Assembly (NCBI GenBank): GCA_030522415.1
Contig: CM060109.1
Span: forward strand, 1,991,641 to 2,055,640
DNA: 64,000 nucleotides
Reading direction: 5' to 3'
Origin: Channallabes apus
Lineage: Eukaryota > Chordata > Actinopteri > Siluriformes > Clariidae
Under the pieces are notes generated by a model. That model searched no databases. It saw nothing but the letters and a program-made list of their open reading frames with translations, and had not been told where the DNA came from. Position numbers and translations under genes: made by a program. This document shows positions 21,583 through 32,350 of this stretch, piece by piece; positions within the stretch are counted from its first letter, which is position 1, and each line of letters begins with the position of its first letter.

Positions 21583-23277
21583 TTATGTGTATGCCAGATT
21601 GAAAAGATGCGTCCTGAGTCTACTTTTGAACTGAGAAACCGTGTCTGCTCCCCGAACACTGTCTGGAAGGCTATTCCAAAGCTTTGGAGCTAAATATGAA
21701 AAAGCCCTACCCCCTTTTGTAGATTTTGAAATTCTGGGAACTACCAGAAGTCCGGAGCTTTGTGATCTTAAGGCGCGTGGTGGATTGTAGCGCATCAGAA
21801 GACTGGTTAGGTATGTGGGAGCTAAACCATTTAAGGCCTTGTATGTAAGTAATACTATTTTGTAATTTATTCTAAACTGAACAGGTAGCCAGTGCAGGGA
21901 TGATAATATTGGGGTTATATGATCATATTTTCTGGATCTAGTGAGAACCCTGGCAGCTGCATTTTGGATTAACTGAAGCTTGTTTATTGAGGATGCAGGA
22001 CAACCACCTAGTAATGCATTACAATAGTCCAGTCTGGAGGTCATGAATGCATGAACTAGCTTTTCTGCATCAGATACGGACAAGATGTTCCTAAGTTTAG
22101 CAATATTTCGAAGATGGAAAAAGGCTGTTTTTGTGATATTTGAAATGTGATTTTCAAAAGACAAGTTACTGTCTAATATTACGCCCAGGTCTTTTACTGC
22201 TGAGCTGGTAGAAACAGTACATCCTTCTAAGCGCAGGCTGAATTGTGAAAGCTGTTGTGTGCTGGTTTTTGGGCCAATAAGTAATATCTCTGTCTTATCT
22301 GAATTTAATAAAAGAAAGTTATTGGTCATCCAATCTTTTATGTCATGGACACACTCAGTTAATCTAGACAACTTAGGTATTTCGTCTGGTTTAGTTGAGA
22401 TATATAATTGGGTATCATCAGCATAACAATGGAAACTAATCACATGTCTTCTTATGATGTTACCCAAGGGAAGCATGTATATTGAGAACAACAGAGGTCC
22501 TAAAACTGACCCTTGTGGGACCCCATATTTCACTGGCATTACACCAGACGGTTCTCCATTTAGATCTACAAAATGGTAGCGATCAGACAGGTAAGATCTA
22601 AACCATTTTAATGCCTGTCCCTGAATACCTATATAATTTTGTAAGCGATCTATTAGAATATTATGATCTATAGTGTGGAATGCAGCACTAAGATCGAGCA
22701 GGACTAGCAATGAGATGCAGCCTTGGTCTGAAGCTAAAAACAATTCATTTGTAATCTTAACTAGTGCAGTTTCTGTGCTATGATGGGGCCTGAAACCTGA
22801 CTGAAATTCTTCAAGGATGTTGTTATCCTGCAAGAATGTGCAAATTTGAGCTGATACTACTTTTTCTAGTATTTTTGATATGAACGGAAGGTTTGAAATC
22901 GGTCTGTAATTTGTTATTTCATTCGCGTCCAAATTAGATTTTTTAAGAAGCGGCTTAATAACTGCTAACTTGAAAGGTTTAGGGACGTGACCTAGATGTA
23001 ATGAAGAATTAATAATGTTTAGAAGTGGTTCTCCAACCGTAAGCATCACTTCTTTTAAAAATCTGCTTGGGATTGGGTCTAACAGGCACGTTGTTGATTT
23101 AGCCGAGGTGATGAGTTTATACAGCTCTTCCTGTCCTATACCTGTAAAGCACTGAAATTCTAAATGTGAAGCTATAGGCTGAACTGGATCGTGAGATACT
23201 ATTAGAGGCTGAACCTCCTTTATTTTCTTCCTGATATTATTGATTTTTTTCATTAAAGAAGTCCATAAAGTCTTCAC
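21583..23277 (-). pseudogene. L2 reverse transcriptase, 564-codon frame
   Basis: Motifs: [19 protein letters not shown] (about residues 120-140), [33 protein letters not shown] (motif A; the second Asp, D in AAFDT of the family, is His here), [17 protein letters not shown] (motif B) and [11 protein letters not shown] (motif C, codons 22414-22425). The C-terminal [19 protein letters not shown] and the end [15 protein letters not shown] are complete. The metal-binding Asp of LLDLS and both of YADD are kept. The real protein would begin upstream across the A-run frameshift, so the ATG at 23277 is not the natural start. Confidence 0.93.
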
Positions 23278-23725
23278 TTCTAAACTGTGATGGGATACTC
23301 TCTGCGGGCATCTTAGGTTTTGTTAGGCGAGCCACTGTACTAAATAAGAACCTGGGATTGTTTTGGTTTCTTGCTATCAGTTGGCTAAGATGCTCAGTCC
23401 TAGCAGTTTTTAGAGCCTGTCTATAGCTGCACATACTGTCTTTATACGCAATTCGAAAAACTTCTAATTTAGTTTTCCTCCATTTTCGCTCGAGGTTACG
23501 GGTTGCTCTCTTTAGGGCGCGAGTATGACTGTTGTACCACGGTGCAAATGTTTTATCTCTGACTTTTTTTAATCTGATGGGAGCAACAGTGTCTAATGTA
23601 CTGGTAAGAATAGTGCCCATGCTGCTAGTCACTTCATCTAGATCATCTGCATTTAGGGGTCTAATAAGAAATTGGGACAGATCCGGCAGATTACTTGTGA
23701 ATCTGTCTTTAGTAGTGGGATTCAT
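23237..23725 (-). pseudogene. L2 ORF2 linker region between endonuclease and RT
   Basis: 162 codons with the linker motifs RNLERKWRKTKLEVF and NNPRFLFSTVARL..PKMP. Almost identical to the matching part of the L2 at 33142-33660. It ends at MDFFNEKN, where an extra A shifts the frame; the continuation lies in the overlapping frame ending at 21583. Confidence 0.9.
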
Positions 23726-23837
23726 ATTTCTAACAAATTGATAACGTGGGGAGACACAGCTAATCTGTTCTACGGGTAGAGTATATGTCAGGAGGTGATG
23801 ATCTGTGATATCATCACAGTGATATCATCTTCATGAT

Positions 23838-24080
23838 ATCATCGCCTTCCTAGATGCTGTCCATGGGGTTTTCTTGGCAAGGATACAGTATGTGAGTGGG
23901 TTACTATTTCCTTCTCCAGAGGACCATCTACGGGCAATTAGCCTAATCTGCACATCTTTGGACTGTGGGAGGAAACCAACCAAGGCCAAGGAGAACATGA
24001 AAACTCTATGCATACAGGAATTTAACTCAGTACCTGAAGGTTCAAAATGACATTGCTAACCACTGAGCCACAATGACACC
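23838..24080 (-). mobile_element. Old composite SINE-like repeat
   Basis: The minus-strand head GGCTCAGTGGTTAGCAATG resembles a tRNA A box. The B box is degraded. The plus strand shows GGACTGTGGGAGGAAACCAA as in the SINE at 38683, but the left side carries CCATGGGGTTTTCTTGGCAA and TTTCCTTCTCCAGAGG, a different dispersed repeat. It abuts the 5' truncation point of the L2. Confidence 0.55.
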
Positions 24081-24139
24081 TTCTTAGTTATATATCCCAC
24101 TAAAACAACTTTTACTAAAATAGGTGGCTTTTCATTAGT

Positions 24140-25075
24140 GATGATCTTTTTGAGCGAATCTTTAACATGACTCAGATGAACGAGTCATCTCGGAGAGTGA
24201 TTTGTTCATTTTCTATTCGGCGCGCATGCGCAAAGCATCGCAAAACCTCCGTATGTTATATACAGGAAACAGAGATGAGTAGTTACCTTTGAGTCTTTTC
24301 GGTCCTGAATCGTTCGTTCTTTTGTCACGTGACTCCCATAGACGCTATGCAGCACAGTACACAGGAAACAGAATTGAACGATTCTTATGGCGCTTTTCCA
24401 CTGCATAGTACGGCACGACACGGTTCAGTTCAAACTCACTTTTGGGGGGTTTTCCACTGGGAACAGTACATGGTACCTGGTCCTTTTTTTAGTACCACCT
24501 TAGCCGAGGTTCCAAGCGCGCCGAACCGTTACCAAAACGTGACGTGTAAACTCTGCTGGTCACAGATTGGCCGGAGAAAATCGTCATTACTTGGTCACTG
24601 AACTTGCGACATGAGACACAACAGAACCGCTATATTTAGAACAGCCAGAGAAGGATCGGACGCACCATTTTGTATTAACCAAAAATTTTCTTTGGCTGCC
24701 ATCAGCCTCTTTTGAAACAAACTCCTTCGTCTCACTGTTAAAAACATCCACATGCCGAGAATGAAGAACACCATGCCGTCGATATGCTCCATTGTTGTGT
24801 GTTTGTTTGTGGCGCGTTTACGATGATGTCACGGCAGTAGAGGTGCCGCAACTAAAACGACACGTGAATAATCCCGCCCACTCTAAAGCCTTACTAAACT
24901 GCAGTGGAAGCGCAAACTAAGCCGAACTGAGCTGTACTGAACCGTGCTGTGCCATACTATGCAGTGGAAAAGAGGCATTAGCAATGAGTTGTTCATTCTC
25001 GAGTTGTTCGTTCCTTTGTCACGTGACTCCCATAGATGCTTTGCGGTGCAATAGATTCAAAAGAACGAAGACTGG
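24140..25075. mobile_element. Mobile sequence hosting the Harbinger-type MITE
   Basis: On both sides of 24388-24977 a block occurs in direct orientation: GTTCGTTC.TTTGTCACGTGA followed by CTCCCATAGA.GCT, at 24309 and 25006. The left part carries GAACGA-rich words near 24178 and 24380 and an NRF1-like site (CGCGCATGCGCA, 24221-24232). A dispersed element with repeated subterminal words is likely, but I could not fix its ends. Confidence 0.35.
24388..24977. mobile_element. PIF/Harbinger-type MITE with TTA target duplication
   Basis: The left end TGGCGCTTTTCCACTGCATA and the reverse complement of the right end TGCCTCTTTTCCACTGCATA agree, extending inward through GTA.GGCAC..CACGGTTC for about 40 bp. 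Both ends are flanked by TTA (24385-24387 and 24978-24980), the 3-bp TWA duplication typical of PIF/Harbinger. The interior has no transposase; a 65-codon minus frame (24595-24792) is unrecognised. Confidence 0.85.
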
Positions 25076-25174
25076 AAGATATAAGAGGTGAGCCGCACAT
25101 TCTGTTTATCATAATATGTCCTTAGCTGCATTGTAATATTTTCATAACTGAAACTATAGTCAAAATGTTAATTA

Positions 25175-27428
25175 TGTTTTCGGTGCTCCGGGTGATCAGC
25201 GCGCAACAGCAAGGAGCTGGTTCCTTCATTTACACCTGGGAACACCTGATCGCACTGTAGCCGGGGATAGGACACTAGACCTGCTGTATGCTAATGTTAA
25301 AGATGCTTACAGTGCGGCAGCACTAACCCCCCTAGGGAGGTCGGATCACAACCTAGTCCACCTCATGCCAATATGAAAACCCCTGGTATAGAGACAGCCT
25401 GCTACAGTGAGGAGTGTGAGAAGGTGGTCAGAAGGAGCCACTGCTACATTACAGGATTGTTTTAAGGCTACAGACTGGGAGGTTCTCTGTGAACCACATG
25501 GTGAGGACATTGATGGAATTATGGACTGCATCACAGAGTACATTAACTTCTGTGTTGACACCTGTGTACCGATGAGAAATATTCGCTGTTTCCCCAACAA
25601 CAAACCCTGGGTCACCAAGGACATTAAAGCATGTTTAAAGCATGTGCTTTTGGGTCTGGTGATAAGGAAGCAGCAAAGAAGGCTCAATGAATGCTAATTG
25701 GAAAAATCAAAGAGGAGAAAGAGTCATACAGGAAAAGAAACTGGAACAATGGCTGAAACAGAACAACACGAGAGGTGTGGAGGGGCATGAGGAGCATCAC
25801 TGGGTATAAGACAGGCGGCCAGGCTATTGAGGAGAATATGGAATGTGCAAATGACCTCAACACTTTCCTTAATATATTTGATGTCCCTATGTCTCACAAT
25901 TCCCCCCCGGCTTCAGCCCCAATCCACACTTTCCTGCTCCCATGTCCTCCCCTACACAGAAACCCTACTCCTACAATGATGGAACCAAATCAATACAAGC
26001 ATCATTCAGTCAATACTCCTGCAATCCCATCAATCAATATCTCAGTGGATCAGGTCAAATATGGACTGAGCAAGCTCAGCCCTACAAAAGCTGTAGGTCC
26101 GGATAAGATCAATCCCATAGTCCTGAAATCTTGTGCTCCTGTGGTGTCCTCCAGTACCTCTTCAGCCTGAATCTGTCTCTGTCCTTGTGCCCAGAACAAC
26201 TACAGGCCTGTTGCTTTGACATCGCATATTATGTTGGTGTTTGAGAGACTGATCCTGGATACACTTCATGCTCTGGTGAAGTTCTTTCTGGACCCTCTTC
26301 AGTTTGCTGGTCAGCCTTTCATGGGAGTAGAGAATGCCATAATACACCTGCTCCATCGAACATACTCTCACCTCGACAAGCCTAGGACCACCGTAAGGAT
26401 GATGTTCTTTGACTCCTCTAGTGCCTTCAGCACCATTCAAACAGCAGTACTGGGGGAGAAACTAATGAACATAAACATTTACACCAGCTTGATTTCCTGG
26501 ATCATGGACTATCTGACCTGCTGTCCACAGTATGTACAAACTACAAAAGTGTGTGTCCGAGACTGTGTGTCTGTTTCTTTTCACCCTCTATTCTGTACAT
26601 GCAACTTTAGATATAACTCAGAGTCATGCCATCTGCTGAATTTCTCTGATGACTCTGTGGTTGTTGGATATATAAAGGATGGTGACACCTCTGAATACCT
26701 GTCTGTAGTGGACGACTTGGTTTCCTGGTGTGAGCATAATTACCTACAACTGAACATCAGGAAAACAAAGGAGATGGTTGTAGGCTTTAGGAGAAGCAAG
26801 ACCCCTGTGACTCCTATATCTGTCTAGGTAGAGATAGTGGACATGGTCTCAGAATACAAATATCTGGGAGTCCATCTTGATAACAAACTCGGCTGGTCAC
26901 TCAACACAATGGCACTCTACAAGGAAGCACAGAGCATGAAGGCTCAGGTCTTTCAACATCTGTAACACCATTCTACGGATGTTATAGGAAATCATTGTGG
27001 CAAGTGTCATTTTTTATGCTGTGATCTGTTGGGCCTGTAACATGAAGGTGTCTGATTGGAACAGACTGGACAAGGCAATTAAAAAGGCCAGATCTGTGCT
27101 AGACAAAGAGGCTTGACTCTGTGGATGTAGTAGCAAAGAGGATGATTCTGTCCAAAGTACAATCCATTTTTAACAATCCTTCTCACCTGCTATATAGTGT
27201 TTTCGCTGACCAGAGGAGCAATTGAAGTGGAGACCATGAAGTGTTCCACAGAGCGCCACAGGAGAACTATTTTCCCAACGGCCATAAAATGATACAACCC
27301 TTCTAACTCATGTAATTCATACACACATGTATGTGGATATTCACTGACAGAAACACAATAGGACATTAATACTTAACTGTATAAATAATATGATAATTGC
27401 AATATTACTTCTCAATAAAATATGTAAT
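25175..27428 (+). mobile_element. Decayed CR1-type LINE (Rex1-like relative)
   Basis: From the left: endonuclease remnant ([18 protein letters not shown] at about 25265, then [12 protein letters not shown]), linker (ATLQDCFKATDWEVL, NNKPWVTKDIKACL), RT, and a C-terminal remnant (STERHRRTIFPTAIK, about 27247-27290). There are many stops and shifts, and the border with the solo LTR at 27429 is sharp. It is a different family from the elements at 10.9, 29.6 and 39.7 kb. Confidence 0.85.
26216..26827 (+). pseudogene. Degenerate reverse transcriptase of the 25-27 kb LINE
   Basis: Keeps LVFERLILDTL, LDPLQFA, RMMFFDSSSAFSTI (motif A), and FSDDSVVVGYI (motif C, 26642-26674, where the family has F/YADD). 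Motif B (GAPQG) is replaced by unrelated residues, so the enzyme would be inactive. It ends with LQLNIRKTKEMVVGFRR and a stop. Confidence 0.85.
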
Positions 27429-27967
27429 TGTCATGGCTTGCTAGGGGAAATCACACTCATTAGAATGCAAGGTGCAGGAAATAGTTCTTTTTATTTATGA
27501 GTCCCGGTATTGACTTGAACAAACTTAAATTCTGCTAGAAAAACATAAACTCCGAGGACGCTTCTCCCGGGGCGGTCTGCAGGCGGAAATACAAGAACAC
27601 AAAGTCACTTAAATGAAACACTCAGAAGATCCTACGGGATGACTGCAACCCAAACACATCGGGCCCAATCGGAAATGCGTGAAGCTGTCCTGCTTCCGCA
27701 GCCTCGCCTGCAGATACCGCTTTAAACCTGGGAGAGAGAGAGAGAGAAAGAAAGAGACATAAGCTCGTCGGCTTCCGGGTGTGCACAACGGTGACCAGAC
27801 ACTGTGGTGTGGGTTCGGCTGGGTTAAATAGTGAGATACACAAGGGTAGACAGGTGAGTTCACTTTCGTGTTAATGACTGACAAAGACATACGTAGACAC
27901 ACTAGGGGGAGACAAAGCCACGGCTCAGTAATCCGGTGATACTGATCTCCGGGGCTGCGGCGGGTCA
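27429..27967 (-). mobile_element. Second copy of the 15.45-kb solo LTR
   Basis: On the minus strand it starts TGACCCGCCGCAGCC and ends GCAAGCCATGACA, with TG...CA ends. Ordered blocks match 15454-15975. AATAAAAAG near its 3' end is a plausible polyadenylation signal. No convincing target duplication. The right flank up to 28034 is AT-rich and unremarkable. The copy here carries a CT run (plus GA, 27731-27750) absent from the other. Confidence 0.65.
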
Positions 27968-28034
27968 ATATTATATACATATATTAGATTACTGTGCAAT
28001 ATTTACAAATGCTCTTGGGTCATATTGATTCCTT

Positions 28035-29551
28035 TCAATTAAATTTTATTTGTATAGTGCTTTTAACAATTCTCAATGTCGCAAAAGCAACTTGACACAC
28101 TCAAAAGAATGAATTAAATTTGTATGGAATGTGAATGTGTATGAATCAAAACGGTATAAGATAGCCCATGATGAACAAGTCGCGGGCGACAGTGGCAAGG
28201 AAAAACTCCCTGAGATGGTAATAGAATGAAACCTTGAGAAGAACCGGACTCAACAGGGAACCCATCCTCATTAGGGTGAAACAGAGAGCAGGAATTGATC
28301 TGCATTCATACTGTGTGTTACGTGGCAGGCACTTCAGCATAAGAGGTGATGTTGATTGATGTTAATATGAAGTCCAGGTAGTCATTGGAGACTCGTAGGC
28401 AATTCTATTCTGAACTATCGAGAAACTGCAGCCAAGTCAAGTCCTCAGAGAAACAGCTGTCAACACCGGTCAAGGCCAGAACTGTCTTCATGGAAGAGTG
28501 AAACCGTCTCAAGACACCAGACGCATCCTAAGAGACACACGGGGCATCCATATGACGAGATCTCCAACCAGAAGCGGGGCACCAGGATGGGTCAGACATG
28601 TCCGGTGGGCAGAGTCTGGATCACTGGCAGCTCAGGAATGACATGTGTAGCTCGACAGAGAGAGGGAAAGAGAGCGAGGGGGAGAGAGAAAATGAGAGGG
28701 GAGAGCAGAAGAGTAGGAGAGATAACAGTTAGGTATGGTCACGATCACATAATGTATAAGGTGAATGTACATTTAGTGTAGAGCGCAAGCAGGGACTTGC
28801 CAGAAGAGTCAGAAGGAAACACAAACATGAGGGCTCCCTGAGATGTAAAGCAACCAATCCCCTCACCGTTGACAAACCTGAGTGATCAATGAGAGTGAGG
28901 AAGACAGCATCTAAACATAACAGTTCACCATAATACTCTATGTCCATGAGTCCCCCAGACCTGCTCCTTTACCTAAGGCAAATCTATTTATAAAAATGCT
29001 TGGCTAAATAAATAGGTTTTTAGCCTAGACTTAAACACTGAGTCCTGAACACAATTTGGAAGATTATTCCATAATTTTGGGGCTTTGTAAGAAAAAGCTC
29101 TGCCCCCTGCTGTAGTTTCCATAATACGAGGTACTGACAAGCAGCCTGCATCCTTTGACCGAAGTAGGCGTGGTAGATCGTAAGACACTAGCAGTTCGCT
29201 CAGATACTGAGGCGCGAGACCGTTTAATGCTTTATATGTCAAGAGTAGTATTTTAGAATTTCACACGGAGCAAATGAAGTGAAGATAAGATAAGCGTGAT
29301 GTGCTCGTATCTTCTGGTTCTAGTGAGGACTCTCAGTGCTGCATTCTGGACTAACTGAAGCTTGTATATGCACTTAGTTGAACAACCAGACAGTAAGGCA
29401 CTACAATAGTCCAAGTGATAAAAGCATGAACTAATTTTTCTGCATAATTTAGTGACAATACAGTATATTCCTTACCTTGGCAAAATTTTCTAAGGAGAAA
29501 GAATGCTATCCGGTTAATATTATCTACATGAGCTTCAAATCAAAGACTAGA
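28035..29551 (-). mobile_element. L2 LINE, C-terminal RT region plus long 3' UTR
   Basis: Minus strand: remnants of FEAHVDN, EKLVHAF and RRYEHIT (29550-29280, with stops), then 84 clean codons (29242-28988, [18 protein letters not shown] to FKSRLKTYLFSQAFL). The 3' UTR carries a purine-rich GAGA stretch and ends in the L2 tail at 28035. It belongs to the same subfamily as 35746-36862. The 5' end meets another LINE at 29555. Confidence 0.9.
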
Positions 29552-29554
29552 CTG

Positions 29555-31713
29555 GAGATTCAAGATGGCGCCGGTGAGATCGGCTGCCGTCACGACTGCT
29601 CCGACAACCTTTTCTTTGTTCTTGTTTTTTAAGTTAGTTTTCAGTGTTTTAAAATCGGCAAAATCACCACCATTGAGTACATTAGGTATGATAGAGACAC
29701 TCTTGTTTCTATTGGTTTACAATGTACTCCCAATTCAACGGTTTTAACTCCGGATCCGAGCTGGCCGAGTGAGATCTTGAGGGAGAACAGTGGACGCGAC
29801 ACAAAGCAGCGGCCTCGACGGAAACGAGCCGGTGTCAGGAACAGGCTGAGAGCTCATGCACACCGCACACCTCTGCCTAGCATCCTGCTCGCCAACGTCC
29901 AATCACTGGAGAATAAACTCGATGACATCAGGGCCAGGATAAAGTTCCAGAGAGACATTCGGGACTGCAATCTCCTCTGCTTCACCAAGACATGGCTGAA
30001 CCCAGCAGTGCCGGACCACTCTTACCAGCATATCACCTGGCCCACCAGGGCGAAAGGACACTGGACCACTGCTACACTACAGTCAGGGACGGCTACAAGG
30101 CAGAATCTCATCCAGCGTTTGGTAAATCCGACCACGCCGCCATCTTCCTCATGCCAAAATACAAAGGCTGAAATAGGAAGTTCTGGTTCAGAGGGAGGTC
30201 GCGTGCTGGACGGACCAATCGGTGGCCGCGTTACAGGACGCACTCGATGACGCAGACTGGGACATGTTCAGAAACAGCTCCAATGATGACATCAGCGTGT
30301 TTACAGAAGCGGTTATGAGATTCATTGGGAAGCTAGCGGATTATACCGTGGAGAAAAAGACTATCAGAACGTTTCCCAACCAGAAGCCGTGGGTGGATAA
30401 AACCATCCGCGACGCTCTGAGATCTCGCACCGCCGCCTACAACAAGGGACTTGCGTCGGGGGACATGGAATCATACAAGGCTGCGTCATACAATGTGTGG
30501 AAAGCGGTGAAAGAGGCGAAGCAGCTCTACGGGAGGAAACTAGAGTCACAGCTCCAACAGAGTGACTCTAGGAGCCTGTGGCAGGGACTAAGGACAATAA
30601 CGGACTACAAAACACCAGCATCTGGTGTAACGAACGCGGACGCGACTCTGGCAGACGAGCTGAACACTTTCTATGCTCGCTTCGAGGCTGCAGCTAAAGA
30701 CGCTAGCGATGCTAATGCTAGCGGTGCTAACAGCTGCAGACAGGAAGACACTGCCAGCACCGGAAACGGGTTCATCATCACCGAGCATGACGTGAGGAGA
30801 GCCTTCAGGAGAGTGAACACCAGGAAAGCAGCAGGACCAGACGGTATCTCAGGCCGTATCCTCAGAGCCTACGCAGACCAGCTAGCACCTGTGTTCACTG
30901 AGATATTCAACATCTCTTTATCTCAGTCAGTGATCCCCACATGCTTCAAAGAGTCCATCATTGTTCCTGTCCCGAAGAAACCCCATCCTGCTTCTCTCAA
31001 TGAGTATCGCCCTGTAGCCCTCACCTCAGTAGTGATGAAGTGCTTTGAACACCTGGACCGACTACAGTTTGCATACCGTTAGAACCGCTCCACAGACGAT
31101 GCAATCTCTCATCTCCTCCACACATCACTCACTCACCTGGACACTAGGAAAGGGAATTATGTTAAAATGCTCTTCATCGACTACAGCTCTGCATTTAATA
31201 CCATAATTCCCTCCACACTCACCACCAAGCTGGAACACCTGGGACTCAACTCATCTCTGTGTCAGTGGATCTCCAATTTTCTGACTGGCAGACCACAGGC
31301 AGTAAGGATGGGTGGACATGTCTCAGCCTCACTCACTCTCAGCGCTGGAGCCCCCCAGGGTTGTGTTCTGAGTCCCCTGCTGTACTCTTTGTACACCCAC
31401 GACTGCGTGGTCACTACCAACTCCACCTCCATCATCAAGTTTGCTGACGACACCGTCGTGGTCGGACTGATCACCAACAATGATGAGACGGCCTACCTGG
31501 AGGAGATTGGAAATCTGGAGAACTGGTGCCAGAGGAACAATCTCTTCCTGAACGTCAGCAAGACAAAGGAGCTGATAGTGGACTTTAGTACAAAGCAGGA
31601 GAGGAACTACCAGACCACTGTCATCAACAGGAGCCCAGTGAAGAGAGTGGACAGCTTCCGATACCTCAGTGTTCACATCATGCAGGACCTGTCACATCAA
31701 CACCGTGGAGCCC
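29555..31713 (+). mobile_element. Rex1/CR1-type LINE with own 5' end, 3'-truncated
   Basis: Begins with AGATTCAAGATGGCGCC, the typical start of these LINEs, so the 5' end is probably original. The endonuclease is mostly deleted: LLCFTKTWLNPAVPDHSYQ jumps to LDHCYT-like sequence near 30062. The catalytic Glu of the TETW motif is Lys (TKTW). Linker and RT follow in one frame from 30222, with a TAG at 31080-31082. Similarity stops at about 31713, where an L2 begins. Sister of the element at 10857-13268. Confidence 0.9.
30222..31709 (+). pseudogene. Reverse transcriptase of the 29.6-kb LINE, one internal stop
   Basis: The frame covers the linker (FPNQKPWVDKTIRDALRSR, then SRSLWQGLRTITDYKTP), [34 protein letters not shown], a TAG in the QFAYR.NRS motif, [12 protein letters not shown] (motif A), [19 protein letters not shown] (motif B) and [12 protein letters not shown] (motif C, 31440-31451, intact). 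It then runs in frame into unrelated L2 sequence. Apart from the stop the RT core is well preserved. Confidence 0.9.
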
Positions 31714-31803
31714 TGGGCGAGGACCTCTCCCCCTCCGCCGCCACCCGTCTTCGAGATCTCGACCTGAAACTGCTTCGCTCCTCTCCGCGAGACGGCACAC
31801 GAC

Positions 31804-32250
31804 GTGCTGGTCATCGGAGACTCCATCGTTCGGCACGTGCGTGCTACCACGGCTAAAGGTAAGGTGCACACACGCTGTTTACTTGGTGCTCGTGTTCTTG
31901 ATGTTGCTGCACAGGTGCCTGCTGCCCTGAGGAAGAACATTGGAGCTGTGGTCCATCATGCTGGCACGAACGACACCGGAGCCTGGTCGAGAAGGTCCGC
32001 AGCACATCACCCACGACAAGGATCGTCGTATCTGGACCGCTTCCCACATTTCAGCGAGGAATCGAGAAGTTCAGTAGATTATTTGCCTTTACTGAATGGT
32101 TACAATCTTGGTGTCGACAACAGAAATTACCCTTTTTTGATAAATGGAATGTTTTCTGGGAGCGTCCTAGGCTCTATCACACCGATGGCCTTCACCCTAG
32201 CAGAGCTGGAACAGCAGTCCTCTCTGACAACATCTCCAGGACACTACGAA
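31804..32250 (+). pseudogene. L2 ORF1 with SGNH/GDSL esterase motifs
   Basis: [12 protein letters not shown] (catalytic Ser block) is at the start, AGTNDT (block III Asn) near 31965, and DGLHPSRAG (block V Asp/His, about 32184) further on in another frame. Between them, frames match the family pattern of a WxFWERPRL-type segment. ORF1 proteins of several CR1/L2 LINEs carry this esterase. A frameshift shortly after block III separates the motifs, so the protein is broken, though the catalytic codons remain. Confidence 0.8.
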
Positions 32251-32350
32251 CCATCTGACTGGCGGTAAGTCATACCGTAGATATCAGGCACATTACAACA
32301 ACAATTACGATACTGATAGATGCACACACATTGCTTGTCCTATAGAAATT

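Larger units (their letters stand above)
20853..23815 (-). mobile_element. L2 LINE, 5'-truncated, best preserved RT in the window
   Basis: Reading the minus strand from about 23815: the endonuclease end (TDHHLLTYTLP), linker, complete RT and C-terminal domain, stop at 21583, then about 700 bases of 3' UTR and the TTGAA-type tail at 20853. Only one frame break is seen. It lies in the run of seven A's at about 23247, where the sister copy at 33637 has six, separating 23725-23237 from 23277-21583. The opposite-strand copy at 31714-35057 is nearly identical over the shared 2 kb. Confidence 0.95.

Noticed and set aside
21583..23277. Reverse transcriptase as a defence system (retron or DGR)
   Set aside because: [21 protein letters not shown] and the C-terminal [12 protein letters not shown] are L2 LINE motifs, and the 3' UTR and tail are those of L2.
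24595..24792. 65-codon minus frame in the Harbinger-type MITE as a small membrane protein
   Set aside because: It has a hydrophobic stretch but no known match and lies in a non-autonomous element; likely incidental.
31804..32268. Host lipase or acetylhydrolase gene
   Set aside because: The GDSIVR/GTND/DGLHPS set is directly followed by LINE ORF2 endonuclease; it is L2 ORF1.
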